Assembly (NCBI RefSeq): GCF_026016465.1
Contig: NZ_CP100390.1
Coordinates: 310,001-374,000 of the forward strand
Length of the DNA: 64,000 nucleotides
Source: Alkalimarinus alittae
GTDB taxonomy: Bacteria; Pseudomonadota; Gammaproteobacteria; Pseudomonadales; Oleiphilaceae
Direction of reading: 5' to 3'
Made by a program: the position numbers and the translations under genes. The stretch's first letter is position 1; every line of letters starts with the position of its first letter. Below are positions 45,457 to 54,604 of this stretch, one piece after another. The notes beneath the pieces were generated by a model. That model was not told the origin of the DNA, did no database searches, and saw only the letters and a list, made by a program, of their open reading frames with translations.

Positions 45457-48006
45457 GTGTCGAAATGGTTACCGGTATTATTGCTCTCCTTATTTGTTGT
45501 GCTTTCGCCTTCTTACGTTTTTGCAGACAATATCAAAACGCTCACTGATGCTCAGTACGAAGGCACTCAACCATCCTCTCAAGTAACGCTACCGACTTCA
45601 CCTGTTTCTTTGACGCCAGAAGAACGGCTATGGTTACAAAACCATCCAGATATTGTGCTATCGGGTGATATTTTCTGGCCACCATTTGAGTTTATTGATG
45701 ATGATGGGAACTATGCCGGTATGGTTAGCGATATTATAAAACTAATAGAATCGCGCTTAGATTACCGTTTTGATATTGATCATAAAGACAATTGGAATGA
45801 AACACTTGAAAGCTTAGTGGATCGTGAAATCGGGGGCATTACGGCAATCGCTAAAACACCACAGCGCGAAGAGTTGATGCTATTCTCAGAGCCTTATTTT
45901 TCTTTTCCCATTGTTTTGGTGATTAGAGAGGGGATGGGGTTTATCACTGACCTTCGTGAGTTGAAGAATGAGCGAGTAGGGGTTGTGAAAGGTTATGCCT
46001 CATATGACTACTTAATCATCAATCATCCGGAGCTTAATATACAAGGAGTAAATAGTGTAACAGAAGGCTTAAGAATGCTATCCGACGGAGAGCTTGACGT
46101 ATTTGTGAGCAATATCCCTTCGGTAAGTCACTTAATTAAATCGCTAGGTTTATACAATGTACGGCTAACGAGCATTACCCCCTATGTTTACGACTTACGC
46201 ATAGGCGTCAACGTAGATTACCCCGAGCTGGTGCCCATTATTAATAAGGCGATTGCCAGTATTCCTCAGCAAGCGCTTGATGATATCTATAAAGATTGGG
46301 TGTTTAAAGATATGAATGCTCAAGTAGACTACCGAATTGTCCGTCGTATTGCGTTAATTTCTATTTTTGTCATCGGCATATTTTGGTATTGGAATCGAAA
46401 ACTCTCAAAAGAAGTGAGTGATAGGATAGCATCTGAAAACGCTTTAAGAGCCAGTGAAGAGCAGTTGCGTAAAGCGTCTCATGAAGCCGAGCGGCTAGCT
46501 CGAAAAGCGGATGAAGCGAACCAAGCAAAAAGTATTTTTTTGGCCAATATGTCACACGAAATACGCACTCCGATGAATGCCGTTATGGGGTATGCTGAGC
46601 TTTTATCAGCAACAGTGAAAGATAAAAAACAAAAAAGCTATTTGAGCTCAATTAGTGCTGGCAGTAGAGCGCTGTTAACCCTTATTAACGATATCCTAGA
46701 TTTGTCAAAAGTGGAAGCTGGTAAGCTTCATATAGAATATCGCCCCACCTCGCTTAGCCCACTATTTGACGAACTTGAGAAGATATTTTTGGCTAAAATA
46801 GAGAGCAAAAAGCTACGGTTTGTAATTGAGTTATCTGAGACGGTTCCTAATGTGGTAATGCTAGACGAAGCGCGGGTAAGGCAGGTGCTTTTTAATCTTG
46901 TGGGAAATGCGATTAAGTTTACTCATAGTGGCGCCATTGATGTTAGGGCTAATGCTGTTCCGTCAGTTGAGTCTGGTAAGGTTGATTTAACTATAGAGGT
47001 TGAAGATACCGGCATCGGTATTCCTCATGATCAGCAAGAAAGAATCTTTAGAGCGTTTGAGCAACAAGCAGGACAAAGTACGCGAGAGTATGGCGGGACC
47101 GGTTTAGGATTAGCGATTAGTAAAAAACTGGTTGAAATGATGGGGGGCGCGTTATCCCTCAAAAGTGAGGTGGGAAAAGGCTCTTGTTTCACGGTTAAGA
47201 TTTGTAATGTAGATGTTGCGAATGAAGATCAGTTGATTGAAAGCGACTTGCCTGACGCATCGCAATACCGGTTTAACCCCGCAAAAATTTTGGTGGCGGA
47301 CGACGTCGAGTTAAATCGTCAGTTAGTTAAAGACCTTCTTGAAGATACCGATTTTGTTATAAAAGAAGCGGAGGACGGTAAGAAAGCAATTGTAATTGCA
47401 GAGCGGTGGAATCCGGATCTTATTTTAATGGATATACGGATGCCTGTGATGGATGGTTATGAAGCCACTTATACGATGAAACGAAATGCGTCCACTCAGC
47501 ATATTCCTATTGTAGCCTTGACAGCTTCAGTGATGAGCAAAGATGAACATAGAATTAAAGAGGCTGGCTTTGATGGGTATCTTAAAAAGCCTGTGAGTGG
47601 AAGTGAACTATTTGCCGGCATCGCAGCGTTTCTACCTCATCTTGTGCTGAATAATAGTCGCGTAACAACTGATGATAATGCGGCGCTAGAGCGTCCATAT
47701 ACCAGAGGCAGCAGTACCCTGCGAGATCAGGAAGAGCATCAAGATTTACCTTTTTCATACGATGCCGACGTCCAAAGCGCTATTAGCGAGCAGTTTATGG
47801 TGGAATGGTCGTCGGTTAATGGTAGCGGGGATATCTCGGCAACAAACACGTTTGCTGAATCGTTACATGCATACTCGCAAGCAAGAGGTCTAGCGAGTCT
47901 TGAGATTTATGCCGCGGACTTAAAAGCGGCGGCTGAAGCATTCGACTTGGATGAAATACAGCGTCTTTTAGAAAACTTTGAAGCGAGAATGGTTGGTTAC
48001 CGTTAA
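45457..48006 (+). CDS. hybrid sensor histidine kinase with periplasmic SBP domain
   Basis: 849 residues from GTG 45457. In order: signal peptide; one SBP_bac_3 solute-binding domain (about 50-275, LTPEERLWLQNHPDIV...FEFIDDDGNYAGMVSDI); one membrane span (about 292-312); HisKA with H367 in FLANMSHEIRTPMNAV; HATPase (DTGIGIPHDQQERIF, GGTGLGLAISKKLVE); receiver with D659 in LILMDIRMPVMDG; and a C-terminal helical region of about 90 residues. The tail looks like an Hpt bundle (FAESLHAYSQARGLASLEIYAADL), but glutamate stands where the phospho-accepting histidine would be. BvgS-like design without PAS. Ligand unknown; amino acids are typical for such sensors. Confidence 0.87.
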   Translation: MSKWLPVLLLSLFVVLSPSYVFADNIKTLTDAQYEGTQPSSQVTLPTSPVSLTPEERLWLQNHPDIVLSGDIFWPPFEFIDDDGNYAGMVSDIIKLIESRLDYRFDIDHKDNWNETLESLVDREIGGITAIAKTPQREELMLFSEPYFSFPIVLVIREGMGFITDLRELKNERVGVVKGYASYDYLIINHPELNIQGVNSVTEGLRMLSDGELDVFVSNIPSVSHLIKSLGLYNVRLTSITPYVYDLRIGVNVDYPELVPIINKAIASIPQQALDDIYKDWVFKDMNAQVDYRIVRRIALISIFVIGIFWYWNRKLSKEVSDRIASENALRASEEQLRKASHEAERLARKADEANQAKSIFLANMSHEIRTPMNAVMGYAELLSATVKDKKQKSYLSSISAGSRALLTLINDILDLSKVEAGKLHIEYRPTSLSPLFDELEKIFLAKIESKKLRFVIELSETVPNVVMLDEARVRQVLFNLVGNAIKFTHSGAIDVRANAVPSVESGKVDLTIEVEDTGIGIPHDQQERIFRAFEQQAGQSTREYGGTGLGLAISKKLVEMMGGALSLKSEVGKGSCFTVKICNVDVANEDQLIESDLPDASQYRFNPAKILVADDVELNRQLVKDLLEDTDFVIKEAEDGKKAIVIAERWNPDLILMDIRMPVMDGYEATYTMKRNASTQHIPIVALTASVMSKDEHRIKEAGFDGYLKKPVSGSELFAGIAAFLPHLVLNNSRVTTDDNAALERPYTRGSSTLRDQEEHQDLPFSYDADVQSAISEQFMVEWSSVNGSGDISATNTFAESLHAYSQARGLASLEIYAADLKAAAEAFDLDEIQRLLENFEARMVGYR

Positions 48007-48022
48007 CCCTAACCCTAACCCT
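48003..48022. repeat. CCCTAA microsatellite at the end of the hybrid kinase gene
   Basis: Three consecutive copies of the six-base unit (TAACCC read in phase) begin at the stop codon of the hybrid kinase gene. It lies in the 18-base gap between two convergent genes. Confidence 0.7.
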
Positions 48023-48024
48023 GC

Positions 48025-48432
48025 TTAAAGACAGTCGTACTGATTGTTGGCGTCAAACGATACAGAAATCATGTCATAGCCGTTATTGGATAGCTGCTCA
48101 ATCAGCGAATAGTCAGTGAGCACGGTGCTACATATCGAATGAATGCTGGCTTGCAGCTGCTGCTTAATCAATATGTCATTATCTACTTTAAAATCTAATA
48201 CCATATATTTTTCAGCATGCTGATTGTCTGCAGATGTATGAACAACACTTGCGTGTTTAACGAAGGCAATAGGAGATTGTGCAGGGAAGGCATCACTGAG
48301 TACTTTTTCTAGATCATCAGCGTGAGCAGTGAGTGTAAAAGAACTCAAAATAAGCGTATGCGAAAGTAGTTTATGTATGTTCAATTTCAATAGCGATGTA
48401 ACAACTGTTTGCAATAGACTACGTGTTTTCAT
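48025..48432 (-). CDS. secreted protein of unknown function, 135 residues
   Basis: I do not recognise this protein. ATG 48432 has a perfect ribosome site (AAGGAG, 6 bases away). A signal peptide precedes a likely cleavage at LTAHA-DD. The mature chain of about 90 residues has two cysteines (HSICSTVL and the C-terminal YDCL), which could pair in the periplasm. It is convergent with the hybrid kinase gene and divergent from the tonB-like gene. Confidence 0.65.
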   Translation of the reverse strand: MKTRSLLQTVVTSLLKLNIHKLLSHTLILSSFTLTAHADDLEKVLSDAFPAQSPIAFVKHASVVHTSADNQHAEKYMVLDFKVDNDILIKQQLQASIHSICSTVLTDYSLIEQLSNNGYDMISVSFDANNQYDCL

Positions 48433-48630
48433 AGAAAACTCCTTACGCTTCAATATATTAAATCTGATATAGCAATTATCGCACAAAGTTGCAGAAAGTA
48501 ACGGTTTGTAACGGGCATAACAGGCGCATTTTGCAATCGTTTACAAACAGGTTAATGGCGGCTGAGCGTGCTATAGTGCTGTTTAATGTGATAGGTACTT
48601 TTTCTGATTTAAATAATCGGTTGTATTAAA

Positions 48631-48659
48631 TTGCCCTGTGTATATGAGCTATTTATAAT
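48631..48659 (+). promoter_or_regulatory. promoter upstream of tonB-like gene
   Basis: TTGCCC (48631-48636), 17-base spacer, TATAAT (48654-48659). The predicted start of transcription, about 48666, is just at the 5' end of the riboswitch-like core. Confidence 0.6.
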
Positions 48660-48663
48660 CACC

Positions 48664-48765
48664 TGACTGAAGTTGAGTAAAACAGGGTAATCGGTGAGAA
48701 TCCAGTGCAGCCCCGCCAGAGTAAATCGCTTAAATGAGCGGGGGGGGGGGTACTTAAGACGTAAA
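48664..48765 (+). promoter_or_regulatory. truncated cobalamin riboswitch leader before tonB-like gene
   Basis: The conserved 5' core of a cobalamin riboswitch is readable (CAGGG...TCGGTGAGAATCC...GCAGCCCCGCCA, 48682-48718). After it the P4-P6 region and the B12 box (AGCCAGGAGACCTGCC type) are missing. Instead there is a hairpin in which CCCCGC can pair with GCGGGG at the start of a run of 11 G (48740-48750), and the ATG follows 16 bases later. It is either a minimal or a decayed riboswitch. Confidence 0.55.
48740..48750 (+). repeat. homopolymer of 11 G upstream of tonB-like gene
   Basis: Eleven consecutive G, ending 16 bases before the ATG at 48767 and outside its reading frame. Such tracts slip readily; this one could alter the leader hairpin and initiation. 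A sequencing or assembly artefact is possible. Confidence 0.8.
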
Positions 48766-48766
48766 T

Positions 48767-49531
48767 ATGCTGAAACTTGTAAATCGCTATGCTGTCTGGA
48801 TTTTATTAGCTATAGGGCTACATGCCTTACTGTTAATGAGTCGGGCGCCGACATTCCAGCCGATGCAGCTTCGCCTTCATTCAGGCCATCAGGCCGTTTC
48901 TCTGACGCTTAAACAGGTCGGTGAAAATCAGGCGATTGCTGAGCCAAGGGCAAACCCAGTAGCGCTTGATGTAGTTCAGGCTTCACCTCTAAAGACGACC
49001 AATACCAATGCTAGTGAAGCGATAAAAAAAATCATAACAAAAGCGCCATCTGTGCAAAACGCGCAACCTGCATTGCAGAAAAAACAGCCATTTCAAAACA
49101 CTTCAATTAAACCTGCTGACGTTAAGGTAAACGTAACCAACGCAAAACCAGTAAAACCTATTTATCTAGACAGGCCAGCGGCGAGGATTATCGAGAAGTC
49201 TGAAACCTTACCCAAAATGTTATCTTCAGAGTCTAGCACACCAACAAAGCCTAAGGGCGCTGTCGCGATAGCGAAACCGTTATCTGCTAATAGCCCTAAT
49301 TACCCTAGAAGAGCGATTATGCGTAATCAGCAGGGCAGGGTGAAAGTAAGCTTTATAGTGGATAAGCGCGGCTATGTAGATAATATCGAATTAATAGAAA
49401 GCAGTGGGTATGCGTTGTTAGATCAGTCGGTGTTTCGATTTGCCGAAGAAGAGCGGTTTATTCCTGCGATGCAAGACGGCATCCCTATTGCATCGACTCA
49501 GTTGTACCTGTTTAGGTTTGTGCTTGAGTGA
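48767..49531 (+). CDS. tonB: TonB family protein
   Basis: 254 residues. N-terminal anchor (AVWILLAIGLHALLLM, with a histidine inside the span as in TonB), a periplasmic Lys/Pro/Ala-rich linker (about 60-175), and a C-terminal TonB domain (SPNYPRRAIMRNQQGRVKVS, FIVDKRGYVDNIELIESSG, ALLDQSVFRFAEE, RFIPAMQDG). It should energise an outer membrane receptor. The leader and the convergent btu operon suggest that the partner is BtuB. ExbB and ExbD are not in this window. Confidence 0.87.
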   Translation: MLKLVNRYAVWILLAIGLHALLLMSRAPTFQPMQLRLHSGHQAVSLTLKQVGENQAIAEPRANPVALDVVQASPLKTTNTNASEAIKKIITKAPSVQNAQPALQKKQPFQNTSIKPADVKVNVTNAKPVKPIYLDRPAARIIEKSETLPKMLSSESSTPTKPKGAVAIAKPLSANSPNYPRRAIMRNQQGRVKVSFIVDKRGYVDNIELIESSGYALLDQSVFRFAEEERFIPAMQDGIPIASTQLYLFRFVLE

Positions 49532-49571
49532 GACTCGACATTGGTTCGTCTTATTGCGTAAAGCGTGCTAA

Positions 49572-50375
49572 TTATTTTTTATCGTTACCACATGAGCGAA
49601 TCGCAGTCACCCGAACACTTTGTCCTTCCTGATCATATGGCTCAACGTCTGCTTCGATAGAAAAATGTCGATAAAGATTCTCTTTTGTAAGCACGTCTAT
49701 TGGCGTACCTTGTGCGGCGACTTTTCCGTCATTAATGAGTATTAACCGGTCACAAAAGCGGGATGCTAATTCCACATCGTGAATGGCAGAAACGGCTAAG
49801 TGACCGTCTTTAGTTAAAGTTTTTATTAGGCTTAATACCTCTAACTGATGGCAAAGGTCTAAACTGGCGGTCGGCTCATCCATTAACAATATGGGGGCTT
49901 CTTGAGCGATGGCTCTGGCAATGAAAACTCGCTGTCGCTCGCCGCCAGAAAGTTGGTTCACGCTACGGTCTGCCATCCGCAATAAGTCGGTTTTTTCCAT
50001 TGCTAAGTGAATGAGCTTACGGTCTCTGTTCGCTTCAGGCTGAAAAGCACCTAAGTGCGGGTTTCTGCCCATTGCCACAATTTCTCTTACACTAAACGCG
50101 TAGTTAATCGAGACGTCTTGAGGCACCAGTGATATATGGCGGGCGATGCTTCGTTGTTTATACTGTTTTAGCGGTTGCCCTGCGAGCTCAACTTCTCCGC
50201 TGGTTGGCTTTATTAGCCCCATTAATAGGTTGAGTAGCGTTGATTTACCGGCTCCGTTGGGCCCAATAAGGCCGACAAACTCCCCTTTGTTGAAGCTTAA
50301 GCTAATATTTTTAATGACCGGCTGCTTTCCATAGGAAAAGCCTAAATTAGAGCATGCTAATTGTGTTGTCATCAC
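49572..50375 (-). CDS. btuD: cobalamin ABC transporter ATPase BtuD
   Basis: 267 residues. Walker A GPNGAGKST, Q-loop LVPQDVS, signature LSGGERQRV, Walker B ILLMDEPTASLDL and the H-loop in SAIHDVELA. It belongs to the FecE/BtuD subgroup of metal-chelate importers. Assigned to cobalamin because it is the last gene of the unit behind the riboswitch at 54605-54778. Confidence 0.87.
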   Translation of the reverse strand: MMTTQLACSNLGFSYGKQPVIKNISLSFNKGEFVGLIGPNGAGKSTLLNLLMGLIKPTSGEVELAGQPLKQYKQRSIARHISLVPQDVSINYAFSVREIVAMGRNPHLGAFQPEANRDRKLIHLAMEKTDLLRMADRSVNQLSGGERQRVFIARAIAQEAPILLMDEPTASLDLCHQLEVLSLIKTLTKDGHLAVSAIHDVELASRFCDRLILINDGKVAAQGTPIDVLTKENLYRHFSIEADVEPYDQEGQSVRVTAIRSCGNDKK

Positions 50376-50426
50376 TTAGTTTCCTTGGCGTCTGAAGGGG
50401 GGTGTTTTCATGGAATGCTATACATT

Positions 50427-51467
50427 TTATATTTGAATCGACCAACGTTTTTTGATCAAAAGAAATAAGAAAAAGGGTGCACCTAATGTTGCCGTTGCAA
50501 CGCCAAGGGGAATCGCTTTCTCAGGTGTAAACGTGCGTAATAACAAGTCTGCGCCCACTAGGGTAATAGCGCCCCCGATTGCTGAGGCGGGCAATAAATA
50601 CCGGTGATGAGGGCCCATTATTAGCCTTAGAATATGAGGCACTACTAAGCCGATAAAACCAATTGAGCCGCAAACTGAAACGGTTGCGCCAACCATAAAT
50701 GCAGTGATTACTAATAACCATCGTCGAGTATTGAGAACATCTACGCCGATTGAGGCGGCATGAACTTCGCCGAGTAATAATGCATCAAGACTTCTGGAGA
50801 AAAACAGCAACATGCCAATGCCTAAGCTGGCAAAAGGTAATAGCAACCATACATGGTCCCAGGTTCGGCCATCCAAACCGCCCATCGTCCAGTAGATGAT
50901 CATGCGTCCAACTTCCCAATTATTGAGGGATAGTGCCAGAATCAATGACGATAGTGCGGTGGTTAACGCCCCTATGGCAACACCGGAGAGCAGTAGGGTC
51001 CCGGTTGCGGTTTGGCCGCGTTGACTGGCAATGCGATAGACCAAAAAAAGCGTTAATCCTGCACCGATAAATGCAAACAGAGGTAATGCCCAAACAGACA
51101 CTGCGGCGAGCCCTAGATAAAGGGCTAAAACGGCCCCTAATGATGCGCCAGATGAAACGCCAAGTACGGAAGGTGAGGCCAAAGGGTTACGAAACATTCC
51201 TTGCATTACGGCACCACTAATCGCAAGGCAGGCCCCAGCAAGAGCGCCCACGAGAACGCGAGGCATGCGTACATCGATCAGTACATTTTGCATCCAAGGG
51301 CGTACACCCTCAAGAGTATTCGACCAGCCCCACGTGTTAGAGAGTATGGTGAGTGCGTTATCTAACGTGATACTCGATGGCCCCTGAAAAATAGCGATGA
51401 CCATTAGCACAGATAGTATCAACAGCATCCAGAAAATCGTATAAATCGGCTTTGCCCAAAAAATCAT
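50427..51467 (-). CDS. btuC: cobalamin ABC transporter permease BtuC (FecCD family)
   Basis: 346 residues with about ten membrane spans. FecCD signatures: DVRMPRVLVGALAGACLAISGAV, NPLASPSVLGVSSGASLGAV, GFIGLVVPHILRLIMG and IPLGVATATLGAPFFLFLL. Its start overlaps the end of btuF by four bases (ATGA). Forms the inner membrane channel with BtuD. Confidence 0.9.
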   Translation of the reverse strand: MIFWAKPIYTIFWMLLILSVLMVIAIFQGPSSITLDNALTILSNTWGWSNTLEGVRPWMQNVLIDVRMPRVLVGALAGACLAISGAVMQGMFRNPLASPSVLGVSSGASLGAVLALYLGLAAVSVWALPLFAFIGAGLTLFLVYRIASQRGQTATGTLLLSGVAIGALTTALSSLILALSLNNWEVGRMIIYWTMGGLDGRTWDHVWLLLPFASLGIGMLLFFSRSLDALLLGEVHAASIGVDVLNTRRWLLVITAFMVGATVSVCGSIGFIGLVVPHILRLIMGPHHRYLLPASAIGGAITLVGADLLLRTFTPEKAIPLGVATATLGAPFFLFLLIKKRWSIQI

Positions 51468-52435
51468 TCAAATACCTCAGGGTGTATGAGTCTAGCTATT
51501 TCCTCTATGCCATTCCAACTGTATTGAGAGACCGAAAGCAACCATACCCCGTGTAAGTCATGAACCTGTTTGTTAAGTACCGCGGGGGTATTTTGCCATG
51601 CGATACGAGTGGCTAGCAGCTCAGCAGGAGACGGTTTTTCAGATGCCCAACCATTCACTAAAATGATATCAGGCTCTAGCCCTAGAGCCATCTCTTCACT
51701 AATTTTTTGAGCGCCGGTAATGTGGGTGTCATTCATGACGTTATAACCACCGGCCATTTTAATCATTTCATTTATTTTGGTGCCGGTGCCTACGGTATAA
51801 CCGTCGAGACTATAATACAGCACTCTGGGTCTGCGTAGGCCCTGTACTTTTTTCTTTATTACTTGAGCGTCTCTGTGCAATTTGTTTAGCATTGTAGCGG
51901 CTTTTTTTTCGGCGCCGGTAATATTGGCTACTAGCATAATGTTGTTTTCAACATCACTGAACGAGTCGTAATGGCTGAGTCGTACCACAGGGATATTTGA
52001 CCTGAGTAGCAGTCTGACGGTTTCAGCGCGCGTGTAACCGGCCACAAAGACGAGATCAGGCTCTAAAGAGAGTATTTCTTCTACTTCTCCTTGAACTCTT
52101 TGAATCTGTTCGGGGTACCAGCCGGGTATGTTTGACATGCTCGTGTTGTCGGCCAAGTACGTTACGCCTGAAATACGATCGGTACTGATTAATGCAGATA
52201 GAATTTCGTCTGTTCCTAGCGTGGCCGAGACGATGCGTTGGGGTGGTTGATTAAGTGAGTATTCTTCACCAATAGCATCGACCAAAATTTTGGGGAATTC
52301 ATCGCCTTTAATGATGGTCGAACGAAATGAACTGTCGTTGAATATTTCAGCATGAATATCCAGCTTCCCATAGATAAACCCACTTAGCAGCAAGGCCGAG
52401 AGAATAAGTATATGATGGCTGGATAGTCTAAACAT
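51464..52435 (-). CDS. btuF: cobalamin-binding periplasmic protein BtuF
   Basis: 323 residues. An N-terminal hydrophobic segment (HILILSALLLSGFIYG) gives a signal or anchor. Substrate-binding fold: PQRIVSATLGTDEILSALIS, RISGVTYLADN, EILSLEPDLVFVAGYTRAETV, then a single long helix linker, and EEMALGLEPDIILVNG. This is the class III helical-backbone group used for siderophores, heme and cobalamin; riboswitch control supports cobalamin. It lies 14 bases after btuB. Confidence 0.85.
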   Translation of the reverse strand: MFRLSSHHILILSALLLSGFIYGKLDIHAEIFNDSSFRSTIIKGDEFPKILVDAIGEEYSLNQPPQRIVSATLGTDEILSALISTDRISGVTYLADNTSMSNIPGWYPEQIQRVQGEVEEILSLEPDLVFVAGYTRAETVRLLLRSNIPVVRLSHYDSFSDVENNIMLVANITGAEKKAATMLNKLHRDAQVIKKKVQGLRRPRVLYYSLDGYTVGTGTKINEMIKMAGGYNVMNDTHITGAQKISEEMALGLEPDIILVNGWASEKPSPAELLATRIAWQNTPAVLNKQVHDLHGVWLLSVSQYSWNGIEEIARLIHPEVFE

Positions 52436-52449
52436 GAATGCTGAGAGCC

Positions 52450-54399
52450 TTATAAACTGCCCTTAATCGAGATGCCTACCATCGCATTGATGCCCATGGT
52501 GCCATAGCTAAAGACTTCTTCGTACTCTTCGTCAAGTAAGTTATCTACGCGGCCAAATAATTCAATATGTTCATTGAATTGATGGGATAGCGCTATGTTG
52601 ACTAATGTGTATTCTGAAAGTGTGATTTGTGACCTATTCCACATGGCGTCATAAGCAAAGTCGTCTTGTTTTCCGACATATTGAGCGCCTGCGGTGATGC
52701 GAGTCTGAATGTCGGGGAGCAAGTAACTACCATTAATGCTGCCTGAGTGCTTAGGTCGCCTTACTAGCTCGTTGCCATTCCCGTCATCAGTATCGGTATA
52801 GGTGAAGCTGCCATCAAGGCGAAAGTTGTTGGTGGGGTTTAACACCATACTGAGCTCTACGCCTTGAATGGTTGAATCAGAGGGCATATTGGTCGTGGTC
52901 GTCCAAGAGGCGACAATTAGGTTATCAACATCCGTATGAAAGTAGGTTAGGTCGACATAACCATCCACTGCATCAAAGTGATACTCTGACCCGACATCCC
53001 ATGTCGAACTTTTTTCAGGGTTAAGATATGCGTTACCGGTATAAGTCGAAGAGCTACCGTATAATTCATAAAACGTTGGGTTTTTAATACCCGTGCCTTT
53101 GCTTGTGTGAACACGCACATTATCGACAATCCAACCGGCGAAAGTTAAGCGGTAGGTATTGGCGTTCTGAAACTGACTGTTCAGGTCACGTCTGCCGGCG
53201 ACGGTAACATAATACTGGTCATTAATGCTGGCGCCGTATTCGAATACGAACCCTGACATGTCCATTTCTTGGTCAACAGCTGATACATAAACTAAATCCT
53301 CGTTTTTGAACTCTTCTTTTTCATGCTCAGCTGTGAAGGTCAATCGGTGAGCTAAGTCGTCTTTTTCGACGAGGCTGCTGTTAAGGAATAAGTCAGTCTG
53401 ATATTCGATTTTCTCCTTGTAACCTTCCGTTTTGTAGTTGAGTGACCCAGTGTTAAACATCTTATTGTCGGTGTCATTCGCAGAAAAACCTAATGTATGG
53501 ACCCACTGCTCGTCCAGTAAGTCTAGCTTTGCTGATAGCTTGCCAGTCTGTTGGGTGGTTTCTGAGTTTTCAGCGCTATCGACAGCGCCTACACCGCCCA
53601 TAAAGGCGTCGGTCTCTACATCTGCGTCTAGATAACGTAAAACGAGGTCTACAGAAAGATTGTCTAAGACCTGAATGCCCCCTTTAAAGTTGATGGTTGC
53701 GTTTTCGTAGCCATCTTTTTCTGTATTGCCCCGTTCTTCGTTAGCCGTTGATATGCCATTGCTATTTAGCAGGGTGCCGCTTAACGCATAGTTGTAATTC
53801 TCTGTGCCTGCATTAATGCTCAGCGTTTCTTGATGCGTGTCGTAACTGCCGCCTTCTATTGTCGCTTTACCATTTAACGCACCACTGCCTTTTTTCGTCA
53901 CGATGTTTATCACACCGCCCATGGCGTCACTTCCCCAAAGAGCACTCTGGGCACCACGCAGTACTTCTACTCGCTCAACTTCAAGGTTAAGCAGATTGCC
54001 GAAATTAAACTCGCCGTCAAGCGCCACATCATTGACTTCGATGCCGTCTATCAGTACTAGGGTTTGATTTGCTTCTGCACCACGGATACGAACACTGGTT
54101 GGCGACCCTAAACCGCCCCCTCGACTCACTGATACGCCGGGGATATCTCTCAGGACGTCAGAAATAACGCGAACCTGATTTTGTTCAAGGTAGTCTGAGT
54201 CTAAAACAGTAACCGCGCTACCAGAGGCTTCACGAGCCATTTCGATTCGAGAGGCACTGATGACGATTTCTCTAGCCTCAGTTGGTTGTATGGTGCCCGA
54301 ATTGTCTACCGGTGCTTCAGCATGAGCGCCAGAAGAGAGAGCAAGAGATGTGATAGCCGATGCTAAAATAGACGTCTTGAAGGTATTGAGGTACAGCAT
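52450..54399 (-). CDS. btuB: TonB-dependent cobalamin receptor BtuB
   Basis: 649 residues. Signal peptide ending at SGAHA; TonB box-like EIVISASRIE; plug domain (VISDVLRDIPGVSVSR, GSPTSVRIRGAEANQTLVLIDG, VLRGAQSALWGSDAMGGVINIVT); then a 22-strand-type barrel ending with DNLLDEEYEEVFSYGTMG. The plug with the EIVISASRIE box matches BtuB. AAGGAG stands five bases before the ATG. First gene of btuBFCD, preceded by the cobalamin riboswitch. Confidence 0.9.
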   Translation of the reverse strand: MLYLNTFKTSILASAITSLALSSGAHAEAPVDNSGTIQPTEAREIVISASRIEMAREASGSAVTVLDSDYLEQNQVRVISDVLRDIPGVSVSRGGGLGSPTSVRIRGAEANQTLVLIDGIEVNDVALDGEFNFGNLLNLEVERVEVLRGAQSALWGSDAMGGVINIVTKKGSGALNGKATIEGGSYDTHQETLSINAGTENYNYALSGTLLNSNGISTANEERGNTEKDGYENATINFKGGIQVLDNLSVDLVLRYLDADVETDAFMGGVGAVDSAENSETTQQTGKLSAKLDLLDEQWVHTLGFSANDTDNKMFNTGSLNYKTEGYKEKIEYQTDLFLNSSLVEKDDLAHRLTFTAEHEKEEFKNEDLVYVSAVDQEMDMSGFVFEYGASINDQYYVTVAGRRDLNSQFQNANTYRLTFAGWIVDNVRVHTSKGTGIKNPTFYELYGSSSTYTGNAYLNPEKSSTWDVGSEYHFDAVDGYVDLTYFHTDVDNLIVASWTTTTNMPSDSTIQGVELSMVLNPTNNFRLDGSFTYTDTDDGNGNELVRRPKHSGSINGSYLLPDIQTRITAGAQYVGKQDDFAYDAMWNRSQITLSEYTLVNIALSHQFNEHIELFGRVDNLLDEEYEEVFSYGTMGINAMVGISIKGSL

Positions 54400-54583
54400 T
54401 TACGCTCCTTAATAAAAAAACATGGAGCTGGAGATACATCTCTATTATGCATACTGTCAGCGAATAACTTACTGAGCAGATGGATAATATAGAAGCAGGA
54501 ATAGGAAAAAGAGATACCTTTTACAGATTCATTTCCAGCAACAATAATCGATGTTATTGCCACCATTACGGAATCCGCCCAAA

Positions 54584-54598
54584 CAAGCTCCCCGCTTG
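54584..54598 (-). terminator. small hairpin downstream of the btu riboswitch
   Basis: CAAGC-GGGGA-GCTTG followed by TTTGGG, about 22 bases after the B12 box in the transcript. It could be part of the expression platform. The T run is short, so a terminator is uncertain. The rest of the leader to 54400 shows no gene. Confidence 0.3.
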
Positions 54599-54604
54599 AT
54601 GGTA

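Noticed and set aside
48003-48022. Possible CRISPR or telomere array
   Set aside because: Only three six-base units without spacers; too short for either.
48694-48912. A 72-residue frame running through the G tract into tonB
   Set aside because: It lies in another frame over the riboswitch-like leader and the tonB start; no ribosome site and no protein-like composition.
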